Assembly (NCBI GenBank): GCA_945947045.1
Contig: CAMEXG010000021.1
Span: 1 to 17,321, forward strand
Length of the DNA: 17,321 bases
Source of the DNA: an uncultured Spirochaetales bacterium
Lineage (GTDB): Bacteria; Spirochaetota; Spirochaetia; Sphaerochaetales; Sphaerochaetaceae
Reading direction: 5' to 3'
This document shows, in pieces, positions 7,056-13,633 of this stretch. Each line of letters opens with the position of its first letter. Positions within the stretch are counted from its first letter, which is position 1. The position numbers were made by a program, and so were the translations under genes. The notes under the pieces were generated by a model. That model was not told the origin of the DNA and did not search any database. It was given only the letters and a program-made list of their open reading frames with translations.

Positions 7056-7076
7056 GAGCCTGGTTTTTCCAGGCTC
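7056..7076 (+). terminator. Probable terminator after the threonine synthase-like gene
   Basis: Stem GAGCCTGG/CCAGGCTC with a TTTTT loop starts 4 nt after the stop codon. The following T-tract is interrupted (TTAATATGTCATTTGTTTTT), so efficiency may be moderate. Confidence 0.7.
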
Positions 7077-7147
7077 TTAATATGTCATTTGTTTTTGCAT
7101 TTAAAGCGATTTTGACTCTTATATTTCCGTAATAAATCAAGTGGCTG

Positions 7148-7176
7148 TTGACAGAAAGAAGCAAAGAAGCAAGAAT
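7148..7176 (+). promoter_or_regulatory. Predicted promoter of tRNA-Pro
   Basis: Perfect -35 TTGACA (7148-7153), a 17-nt spacer and AAGAAT (7171-7176) as -10 place the transcription start about 3 nt before the mature tRNA. The spacer is a short purine-rich tandem repeat (AAGAAGCA units). Confidence 0.5.
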
Positions 7177-7185
7177 AAGTTGTTT

Positions 7186-7258
7186 CGGGATGTAGCGCAG
7201 TGGTTAGCGTATCAGTCTGGGGGACTGGGGGCCGGCGGTTCGAGTCCGCCCATCCCGA
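7186..7258 (+). tRNA. tRNA-Pro (anticodon GGG)
   Basis: A full cloverleaf can be drawn. The acceptor stem is CGGGATG (7186-7192) with CATCCCG (7251-7257) and discriminator A7258. The D arm is GCGC/GCGT (7195-7210). The anticodon stem TCAGT/ACTGG encloses loop CTGGGGG with anticodon GGG at 7219-7221. The variable loop is 5 nt, and the T arm is GGCGG-TTCGAGT-CCGCC (7234-7250). CCA is not encoded. GGG reads proline codons CCC and CCT. Confidence 0.95.
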
Positions 7259-7300
7259 TTATTTACAATCATGAATTATTCTTTATATCTAAAATAATAA

Positions 7301-7327
7301 AGCATATTATGCTAATTCTTTTTTTCT
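7301..7327 (+). terminator. Possible weak terminator after tRNA-Pro
   Basis: A short stem AGCAT/ATGCT (7301-7305 with 7309-7313) is followed by AATTC and a run of eight T. The stem is only 5 bp and A/T-rich, so confidence is modest. It overlaps the stop codon of the convergent YolD-like gene. Confidence 0.4.
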
Positions 7328-7662
7328 ATCAGTTTTAAGTATCCGATAACTTCAAAACGAATCACTTTGCCATTTACTACAATGTCTTTTGTTTTGTTTC
7401 TGACAATGTCCACTGAACCAGATATTAAAGAATTCTTAACTCCGTCATAAAACTCCACTTCTACGACATCGCCCTTTGTAAGATTGTTTAAAGTATCGTT
7501 AATCTCCTCTTCGGCATCTGGGCACAAAACATGTGGAACCTCGACAAAGAGTTCCTGTCTTTTCCTCTCCAAAGCCTCTTCCAATCCTCTGACGGCAGAG
7601 AATGGGAGAAACTGCTTCGCCCTCTCCTCAGGACTCATTTTCACCCTTTTCTCGTATCCCAC
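7312..7662 (-). CDS. YolD-like family protein
   Basis: The 116-residue protein starts VGYEKRVKMSPEERAKQFLPF, read from a GTG at 7662, with GGAGG 8 nt upstream inside the polymerase gene. The RAKQFLPFSAVRGLEEAL segment is typical of YolD-like proteins. The C-terminal half is beta-rich (GDVVEVEFYDG, VIRFEVIGYLKLIE). YolD-like genes commonly sit directly downstream of UvrX/YqjW-type Y-family polymerases in Bacillota and some spirochaetes, and are thought to modulate that polymerase or the SOS/UV response; the molecular role is not established. Here it overlaps the polymerase gene by 35 nt, so expression is coupled. Confidence 0.88.
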   Translation of the reverse strand: MGYEKRVKMSPEERAKQFLPFSAVRGLEEALERKRQELFVEVPHVLCPDAEEEINDTLNNLTKGDVVEVEFYDGVKNSLISGSVDIVRNKTKDIVVNGKVIRFEVIGYLKLIEKKN

Positions 7663-8920
7663 TTTTGTGACCTCCGATCTGAACGTTTCTCTCTTTTTGC
7701 GTAGCGCCTTCCTCGTAGTCCATTCCCTTTAGAATGGCATTTTTACCATATGTGTCTTTAATGGAAAGTATTGCCTTCTGTATGCTTTCTCTCTTCTTTG
7801 CGTCTTCACCATCTAAGAAAAGATCCAATTGACGAGGTTCCTCATCATCGACGATGCCTGATAGAGAAATCATAAAGCGTCTTACATACTCGTCCTTTCC
7901 AACCATAGACTTAAAGAGATTTGCCGTTGCAATTCTAAAATCCAAGTCGTTCTGAGTCGGGGAAGGGAAAGAAAAACTCATATGTCGTCCGCCTCCTCCA
8001 CTTCTTCCAGCCATACCCACACCCAAAACTATTCCAGAGGCTTTCTTATTCTTTCTGGAAAGCTGCAACGCTATATCATCACCCATTTCCTTTACTACAA
8101 CCAATGCCTCGTCATATGGGTAATCTTTAAAGAGGACTTGACCGGAACAAATACTTTTATTCTTTGGCTTATATGACTGGATATCGGCCATAGTAGTGCT
8201 TTCTCTTCCCCAAGCATGATCTATCAATAGTTCCGCATCTATGCCGAATTCTTTATACAAAAGCTCTTCCGGGGCATGGGCGATCTGACGCATTGTAAAT
8301 ATACCGAATCTTGAAAGTCTAGCTTCGGTTCTATTTCCTATTCTCCAGAAATCACTAAGGGGACGATGATCCCAAAGCTTCTCTATATAGCTTTTTTCGT
8401 CCAATACTCCGATATAATCAGGAGAGTGCTTGGCAGTAATATCGAGGGCTATTTTACAGAGATAAAGATTCGTGCCTATCCCTGCAGTGGCTCTTACCCC
8501 AACTTCTTCTGTAATCTTGTCCATAAGAAATACGGCCATCTCTTTTGGTGTCATTTTATATCTCGGCAGGTACCCGGTGACATCCATGAAAGCTTCGTCT
8601 ATAGAGTAGACGTGGATGTCGTCAGGAGAAAAATATCTAAGATATATCCCGTAAATTCTAGCTGCATAATCTATATACTTCTGCATTCTGGGAGTAGCAG
8701 TTACATACTTGATATTTGGCGGTATTTCAAAGACTCTACATCTGTTTTTTACGCCCCTCTTCTTTAGCGATGGAGAGACTGCAAGACATATGGTTTTATC
8801 ACCTCTATCAGGATCTGCTACAACAAGATTTGCCGTCATTGGATCCAGACCTCTCTCTACACATTCAACAGAGGCATAAAAGCTTTTGAGATCTATACAG
8901 ATATAGCATTTGTCTTCCAT
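7628..8920 (-). CDS. Y-family DNA polymerase (UvrX/ImpB-MucB-SamB type)
   Basis: The 430-residue protein is a lesion-bypass polymerase. Catalytic acidic residues are D10 (ICIDLKSFYASVE) and D108-E109 (YSIDEAFMDVT). Y15 is the expected steric gate against ribonucleotides. Palm/finger, thumb with helix-hairpin-helix features (about 180-240) and little-finger regions follow. EPRQLDLF (about 361-368) contains QLDLF, a clear beta-clamp binding motif. The C-terminal GATQKERNVQIGGHKSG is characteristic of the UvrX group rather than housekeeping DinB. It would carry out error-prone synthesis past DNA damage. No Shine-Dalgarno precedes the ATG, and TATAAT ends 3 nt before it, suggesting a leaderless transcript. 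There is no in-frame alternative start before D10. It is co-expressed with the overlapping YolD-like gene. Confidence 0.93.
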   Translation of the reverse strand: MEDKCYICIDLKSFYASVECVERGLDPMTANLVVADPDRGDKTICLAVSPSLKKRGVKNRCRVFEIPPNIKYVTATPRMQKYIDYAARIYGIYLRYFSPDDIHVYSIDEAFMDVTGYLPRYKMTPKEMAVFLMDKITEEVGVRATAGIGTNLYLCKIALDITAKHSPDYIGVLDEKSYIEKLWDHRPLSDFWRIGNRTEARLSRFGIFTMRQIAHAPEELLYKEFGIDAELLIDHAWGRESTTMADIQSYKPKNKSICSGQVLFKDYPYDEALVVVKEMGDDIALQLSRKNKKASGIVLGVGMAGRSGGGGRHMSFSFPSPTQNDLDFRIATANLFKSMVGKDEYVRRFMISLSGIVDDEEPRQLDLFLDGEDAKKRESIQKAILSIKDTYGKNAILKGMDYEEGATQKERNVQIGGHKSGIREKGENES

Positions 8921-8923
8921 ATC

Positions 8924-8929
8924 ATTATA
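8924..8929 (-). promoter_or_regulatory. TATAAT -10 box of the polymerase gene, implying a leaderless mRNA
   Basis: A perfect TATAAT on the minus strand (8929-8924) ends 3 nt before the ATG, so transcription should start at or within the start codon. The -35 (TCTTTA or CTTTAT at about 8946-8952) is weak. No ribosome binding site is present. Confidence 0.4.
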
Positions 8930-8964
8930 TTAGCCCAATAAAATAATAAAGAGAAGAAAAAGAC

Positions 8965-8981
8965 TTTGTAAGAGATACAAA
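8965..8981. promoter_or_regulatory. Inverted repeat TTTGTA-N5-TACAAA
   Basis: Perfect 6-bp arms lie 45-61 nt upstream of the polymerase start. This could be a regulator site (an SOS operator would be expected for this gene), but it matches no LexA box I know, and AT-rich sequence gives such repeats easily. Confidence 0.25.
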
Positions 8982-9069
8982 CTATTCTCTTTTACTTATA
9001 ATATAAAGAATTAAAAGAATACACCTTTCCATATAAGAAAGAGGTGAAAGAGTTTGTAAGCTTCCAATA

Positions 9070-9230
9070 CTAAAATATATTTCTATTCTTTCGATACTCC
9101 CTCCAGACGTTCTCAAAGAAATCATTATCCAAATGAATTGGACGAGGTTTCCGGTAAAAGAATTTTACCTCCCCATATTTATGTAAGGGTGGAATCTATA
9201 CTCCAACGCTACGTTTCCAGAAGGGCACAT
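9070..9230 (-). pseudogene. Probable decayed small coding fragment in two frames
   Basis: On the minus strand one frame (9230-9165) reads MCPSGNVALEYRFHPYINMG and then stops. The overlapping next frame (open from 9195, stop 9070-9072) continues as YGEVKFFYRKPRPIHL and DNDFFENVWREYRKNRNIF. It has no start codon and a TAG just upstream. Both halves look protein-like and together read as one peptide broken by a frameshift. I do not recognise the family; the YRFHP segment is loosely reminiscent of small transposon-associated proteins, which is only a suggestion. Chance coding-like AT-rich sequence is the alternative. Confidence 0.3.
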
Positions 9231-9320
9231 ATTAAGTAATAACAACAAAAAGTATAAATAGAACTAATAATTTGTCACACTAAATAGAGAGAAAACATTA
9301 CATCAAATGATTTATATGAA

Positions 9321-9346
9321 TTATGCTGCGGTTTCCCGCAGCATAA
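9321..9346 (-). terminator. Terminator hairpin of the ABC exporter operon
   Basis: An 11-bp perfect stem TTATGCTGCGG/CCGCAGCATAA with a 4-nt loop lies just after the stop codon of the second ABC gene. On the minus strand the downstream sequence TTCATATAAATC is only modestly T-rich. Confidence 0.65.
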
Positions 9347-9349
9347 AAC

Positions 9350-11230
9350 CTAGCTAAGTTCTGTCTTTCCAGTGTAGAGACTGTAGTAGACACCTTTTGC
9401 CTTCAATAAGTCTTCATGATCTCCTCTTTCGATGATCCTACCATTCTCCAGAACCATGATTGCATTACTATTTCGTACTGTAGAAAGTCTATGAGCAATG
9501 ACAAATACAGTTCTGTTTTCCATAAGCTTATCCATTCCGGACTGGACAAGCGTTTCTGTGTATGTGTCGATACTGCTGGTAGCTTCATCGAGAACCATGA
9601 TCGGAGGATCAGCTATTGCAGCTCTTGCAATAGATAAGAGCTGTCTCTGTCCCTGAGAGAGATTCTCTCCATTATTCGTCAGGACTGTATCATAGCCATC
9701 CTTCATCATCATAATAAAATCATGGGCATTTGCAAGCTTTGCAGCCTTTATTACATCTTCGTCTGTAGCTTGAGGTCTACCATAGCGGATGTTCTCTTTT
9801 ACAGTACCTGTAAAGAGGTTGGTATCTTGAAGAACCATAGCCATAGATCGTCTCAGATCATTAAGCTTTATTCTCTTGATATCTACTCCATCTATGGTAA
9901 TAATACCCTTCTGAATATTATAGAAACGGTTCAAGAGATTTGTGATAGTAGTCTTTCCTGCTCCCGTTGATCCAACAAATGCAATCTTCTGACCAGGCTT
10001 AGCGTAGAGGGATATATCTGAAAGCACTGTACGTTCCCCGTCATAAGAGAAGTCGACATGATCAATCACGACTCCCCCCTTAAGAGGAACAAGAGTAGAC
10101 TTGTCTCCTTCAGGAACCTTCCAAGCCCAGTGTCCAGTGCGCTCAGAACACTCTTCAATATTGTCGCCTTCACCTTTTACTCTGACGATAGTTACATCGC
10201 CATTATCTTTCTCCGGCTCTTCATCCAACAACTTGTAGATACGCTCTGCACCGGCAAGAGCCAAAAGAACGTTGTTTGCCTGCTGTGAAAGCTGAGAAAT
10301 GTTATTTGAGAATGACTTCGAAAGCTGCAGGAAGGCGGCAAGGGCACCGATTGTATAGATATCAGGACGGGCGATGATGGCAACGGCTCCTACAAGTACA
10401 AGAACAACATATTGGAGATGTCCAAGGTTGTTGTTTACAGGTCCCATGGATCCAGCCCATGTATTCGCCTCAGCCATAGTCTTTTCAAGCTTCTTATTGA
10501 GAACCTCAAAGTCTTCTTTACACTTTTCTTCGTGGGTGAATACTTTTACTACTCTCTGTCCATTCATCATCTCTTCAATATATCCATTTACATCTCCAAG
10601 AGCCTTTTGCTGAGCCTTGAAGAATGCTCCTGATTTCTTTCCGATTGTTCCCGTTACAAAAAGAGTAATAAAAATGAATGCAATGACCACCAGTAACAAT
10701 ATCCAGCTATTTACCGCCATTGAGAAAAGAACCATTACAAGTGTCATGCCTGCTGTCAGAAGCTGCACAAGTCCATTTGCAACCAGTTGATTGAGAGTGT
10801 CGGTATCGTTGGCAAAACGGCTCATAATTGATCCTCTTGCATTCTTGTCAAAGTAAGAAAGAGGAAGAGACTCAAGTTTGTCGAACATCTTGATTCTCAT
10901 ATCATAGATTGACTTCTGAGCTACTCCGACCATGATATAGGAAACGGCGAAAGACGCTGCAATTGAGATCAATACAACAACTGCAAATTTACCTAAATAA
11001 ATTAACGCCTTTGTAAAATCAGGGTTCTCGACTCCCTTGAGAGGTATTACTACATCATCGATGAAGGATCCGATGAAAGAAGCAGAATATGTAGTCGAGA
11101 AAGCAGAAAGGATAATACAGAAGACAATTAAAACTATGAGAAGATATCTTCCTTCAAAGACATCCTTCATCAAGCGGAGGAATGTAGCCTTTGGGTTCTT
11201 TGCTTTTTCGCCGAACTTCATTTTACCCAT
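9350..11230 (-). CDS. Heterodimeric ABC exporter, consensus-site subunit (TM288/LmrD-like)
   Basis: The 626-residue half-transporter has a six-helix type IV export domain (about 25-330) and an ATPase domain (about 385-626). Walker A is GSTGAGKT (420-427), the signature is the noncanonical LSQGQ (524-528), Walker B is IMVLDE with catalytic E549, and the switch histidine is H580 (IAHR). An insert of about 45 residues links the two domains. With its partner it should form one catalytic and one degenerate ATP site, as in Thermotoga TM287/288, exporting drugs, lipids or peptides; the substrate is unknown. The start follows the partner gene's stop by 3 nt, and its ribosome binding site (GGGGAGGG) lies inside that gene's last codons, so the two are tightly coupled. 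Confidence 0.95.
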   Translation of the reverse strand: MGKMKFGEKAKNPKATFLRLMKDVFEGRYLLIVLIVFCIILSAFSTTYSASFIGSFIDDVVIPLKGVENPDFTKALIYLGKFAVVVLISIAASFAVSYIMVGVAQKSIYDMRIKMFDKLESLPLSYFDKNARGSIMSRFANDTDTLNQLVANGLVQLLTAGMTLVMVLFSMAVNSWILLLVVIAFIFITLFVTGTIGKKSGAFFKAQQKALGDVNGYIEEMMNGQRVVKVFTHEEKCKEDFEVLNKKLEKTMAEANTWAGSMGPVNNNLGHLQYVVLVLVGAVAIIARPDIYTIGALAAFLQLSKSFSNNISQLSQQANNVLLALAGAERIYKLLDEEPEKDNGDVTIVRVKGEGDNIEECSERTGHWAWKVPEGDKSTLVPLKGGVVIDHVDFSYDGERTVLSDISLYAKPGQKIAFVGSTGAGKTTITNLLNRFYNIQKGIITIDGVDIKRIKLNDLRRSMAMVLQDTNLFTGTVKENIRYGRPQATDEDVIKAAKLANAHDFIMMMKDGYDTVLTNNGENLSQGQRQLLSIARAAIADPPIMVLDEATSSIDTYTETLVQSGMDKLMENRTVFVIAHRLSTVRNSNAIMVLENGRIIERGDHEDLLKAKGVYYSLYTGKTELS

Positions 11231-11233
11231 CTT

Positions 11234-12952
11234 TTATTCCCTCCCCTTTGTCTGAGTTTCAAAAAGATTCTTATACCCAGCGTTTCTTTCTATAAGCTCT
11301 TCATGAGTCCCCACATCTTCAATGCGCCCTGCATTCATGATGACGATCTTATCTGCATCTTCAATAGATGAGATTCTCTGGCTAATGATGATCCTGGTCA
11401 TAGAGTTGACGTCACGCCTCAATGCCTCCCTAATCTTTCTGTCTGTCTTTGTATCGACGGCGGAAGTGGAGTCATCCATAATAAGGATCTTGGGAGACTT
11501 CAGTAGTGCTCTTGCAATACACAATCTCTGTCTTTGTCCACCAGAGAAGTTAGCGCCACCCTGCTCTACGTGATAATCGAGTACACCTTCTTTCTCTTTT
11601 ATGAAAGACAGGGCTGAAGCGATATCCAGCGCCTTCTCAATCTCATCGTCACTGGCTTTCTCATTGCCCCACTGAAGGTTTTCTCTGACGCTTCCCGAAA
11701 ATAAAGTATTCTTTTGCAGGACAACAGAGACGCTGTCTCTAAGAGATTTAAGATTATACTCCCTTACATCCTTTCCTCCGACCTTCACGCTGCCCGAAGA
11801 GGTGTCGTAAAGACGTGCAATGAGAGAAACAAGCGTAGTCTTTCCGCTACCTGTGGTTCCAATTACCCCCACCATCTCTCCGCTTTTTATCTCGAGATTG
11901 ATATCTTTAAGGACTCCAGATCCCTCTTTATAGCCGAAATTAACGTTTTCAAAAGAGATGGATCCATCGGGAACAACCTTCTCTCCATTCTCATTTTCAT
12001 CCATAGAACTCTCTGAAGCCAAGACTTCAGCTATTCTCTCCATGCTGGGCTTGGACATCGTATACATGACGACAATCATTCCTGACATCATTAATGAAGA
12101 GAGAATCTGACCTGAGTATGTAAAGATACTCATCAATGAGCCGGTATCCATTCTTCCCACATTGACAAGCTTCGCTCCGAAGTAAGAGATGGCGATCATA
12201 CAGCCATAGGAGACAAACATCATCATAGGACTCATTGCAGCCATCATTTTCTGGGCTTTGGTGAAGTTATAACGGATATTCTCTGCGCTGTCAGCAAACT
12301 TTTTCTTCTCTTTCTCTTCTCTTACATAAGCCTTTACGGTCCTGATACCTGAAAGGTTCTCCCCGACAACCTGGTTAAAACGGTCATATCCCTTGAATGC
12401 TGCATTGAAATATGAGTAAGTGACCTTCACCATTACTCCGATTCCGAGAGCTAGAATCGGAAGGACGATAACAAATACAAGAGATAAGATTCCACCTGCC
12501 CTAAAAGCCATAATAGAGGCAAAAATCAACATCATAGGGCTACGGACAAACATTCTTATACTCATAGTAAAGAGCTGCTGCACTCTCTGTACGTCAGTAG
12601 TAAGCCTCGTAATAAGAGAGGAAGGACTGAACTTATCGATGTCAGAAAAAGAAAACTCTTGAACCTTACAATATAGATCATGTCTGAGATTTGTAGAGAA
12701 CCCGGCACCGGCTTCTGAGCCGAACTTTGCACCCATAACTCCGAAAAGAAGAGAAAGAAGTGCTGAGAGTATCAACAAGGCAGACATCAATAGTATGTAT
12801 TTCATATCCATTGTTGCGACACCAACATCGATGATCTGGGCCATAATGGCAGGTATCAGAACTTCCATTAATACTTCCAATACCATAAAAATAGGAGTAG
12901 CGACAGTTTTGGCCTTATACTGACGTACTCTTGAAAACAAATCTTTTATCAA
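11234..12952 (-). CDS. Heterodimeric ABC exporter, degenerate-site subunit (TM287/LmrC-like)
   Basis: The 572-residue half-transporter has a six-helix export domain (about 15-305) and an ATPase domain (about 330-572). Walker A is GTTGSGKT (365-372) and the signature is FSGGQ (469-473). Walker B reads ILIMDD, with D494 replacing the catalytic glutamate, and the switch residue is Q525 (SQR) instead of histidine. These are the expected changes of the degenerate half of a TM287/288-type heterodimer, so the protein is intact, not broken. The start is a TTG at 12952, with AAGGG 9 nt upstream. An in-frame stop lies further upstream and no ATG or GTG intervenes. It is the first gene of a two-gene operon; a palindrome overlaps a TTGACT -35 box about 65 bp upstream. 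Confidence 0.94.
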   Translation of the reverse strand: MIKDLFSRVRQYKAKTVATPIFMVLEVLMEVLIPAIMAQIIDVGVATMDMKYILLMSALLILSALLSLLFGVMGAKFGSEAGAGFSTNLRHDLYCKVQEFSFSDIDKFSPSSLITRLTTDVQRVQQLFTMSIRMFVRSPMMLIFASIMAFRAGGILSLVFVIVLPILALGIGVMVKVTYSYFNAAFKGYDRFNQVVGENLSGIRTVKAYVREEKEKKKFADSAENIRYNFTKAQKMMAAMSPMMMFVSYGCMIAISYFGAKLVNVGRMDTGSLMSIFTYSGQILSSLMMSGMIVVMYTMSKPSMERIAEVLASESSMDENENGEKVVPDGSISFENVNFGYKEGSGVLKDINLEIKSGEMVGVIGTTGSGKTTLVSLIARLYDTSSGSVKVGGKDVREYNLKSLRDSVSVVLQKNTLFSGSVRENLQWGNEKASDDEIEKALDIASALSFIKEKEGVLDYHVEQGGANFSGGQRQRLCIARALLKSPKILIMDDSTSAVDTKTDRKIREALRRDVNSMTRIIISQRISSIEDADKIVIMNAGRIEDVGTHEELIERNAGYKNLFETQTKGRE

Positions 12953-13008
12953 TGTTATATTCCCTTGTATTCTATACTTCTAGAATATGCCTTTTTAATT
13001 AAATAATT

Positions 13009-13026
13009 AATTGATATAAGTCAATT
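13009..13026 (-). promoter_or_regulatory. Inverted repeat over the -35 box of the ABC exporter operon
   Basis: AATTGA (13009-13014) and TCAATT (13021-13026) are perfect 6-bp arms around TATAAG. On the minus strand the element includes TTGACT (13024-13019), a good -35 for the exporter operon; the matching -10 is unclear (TTTAAT after 15 nt or TAATTA after 17 nt). Size and AT-rich symmetry suit a MarR-type repressor, but no regulator gene is adjacent to the exporter. Confidence 0.45.
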
Positions 13027-13054
13027 TAGAAATATGTTTATTATGTGAAGTCGG

Positions 13055-13633
13055 CTATCCAAGGGACGCAAATGACGTTACAGGCAGAGTAAAAACGACG
13101 GCTTTACCTTTCTTAGTCAAAATAGGAAGAGACTCGATGGCTTTTGTTATCCTTTTAGCTTTTTCATCGGTCTCCACTATAACCAACACCTCTTTTTCAC
13201 TTGTAATGGGATAACCGAAGAACTTTACATCGTCTGCTTTAGCAGTCCCGTGTCCCTTAATAATAGTACCGCCGCCAGCCCCTGCTTTTCTTGCTTCAGC
13301 CATAACATCGTCACCATATCCCATTTCACATATAACCTCTATCATTGTCCATTCTTTATCCATTATCTCTCCTCCTAGAAAAGCGGCTATGCCTTTGGTT
13401 TTCAGCCCCATTACATCACTCTTAGATTCTTCCCATACGCTTTTTTCCATAACAGAGAGAATCACTTCTCTTTTTGAGTCTCCAAAACCCAGAATAGATA
13501 AAAGGGAAGATGAGGCTGTACCCCGGGCATTTATCACAGTACCTCCCAAAGCACCTTTAGAGCGGAGTATATCCATAGCCTTCTCCGCCATCCCTTTTCC
13601 AACAACGAGAAATAGCATACCGTTTCTACTCAT
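13055..13633 (-). CDS. Tandem P-II-like regulatory protein partnered with the DUF1538 membrane protein
   Basis: The 192-residue soluble protein contains two P-II-like domains, about 5-66 and 97-170. The repeats align: GALGGTVINARGT (28-40) with GAGGGTIIKGHGT (118-130), then LGFGDSKREVILSVME with FGYPITSEKEVLVIVE. P-II proteins are usually trimers of single-domain subunits that bind ATP/ADP or 2-oxoglutarate and dock on transporters. A fused pair would give a different, pseudo-symmetric assembly (inference). The ATG overlaps the DUF1538 stop codon (ATGA), with GGGAG upstream, so the two are translationally coupled, implying that this protein senses a ligand and gates the membrane protein. The ligand is unknown. 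Confidence 0.82.
   Translation of the reverse strand: MSRNGMLFLVVGKGMAEKAMDILRSKGALGGTVINARGTASSSLLSILGFGDSKREVILSVMEKSVWEESKSDVMGLKTKGIAAFLGGEIMDKEWTMIEVICEMGYGDDVMAEARKAGAGGGTIIKGHGTAKADDVKFFGYPITSEKEVLVIVETDEKAKRITKAIESLPILTKKGKAVVFTLPVTSFASLG

Larger units (their letters stand above)
8921..9349. other. 429-bp gene-poor spacer between the polymerase gene and the ABC operon
   Basis: No intact gene is seen. The stretch holds the TATAAT of the polymerase promoter (8924-8929, minus), an inverted repeat TTTGTA-N5-TACAAA (8965-8981), a probable decayed coding fragment (9070-9230, minus), an AT-rich part (9231-9320) and the terminator hairpin of the ABC operon (9321-9346). Confidence 0.6.

Noticed and set aside
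7157..7172. Short AAGAAGCA tandem repeat as a functional repeat element
   Set aside because: Only two units in a purine-rich promoter spacer; no further copies noticed.
7141..7338. 65-codon open frame spanning the tRNA-Pro gene
   Set aside because: It reads straight through a complete tRNA cloverleaf and begins inside the tRNA promoter.
8366..8767. 133-codon plus-strand open frame opposite the Y-family polymerase
   Set aside because: Antisense shadow; the polymerase motifs on the other strand are unambiguous.
11234..12952. ABC subunit as a pseudogene because of the lost catalytic Glu and switch His
   Set aside because: The frame is intact and these substitutions are the normal degenerate site of heterodimeric exporters.
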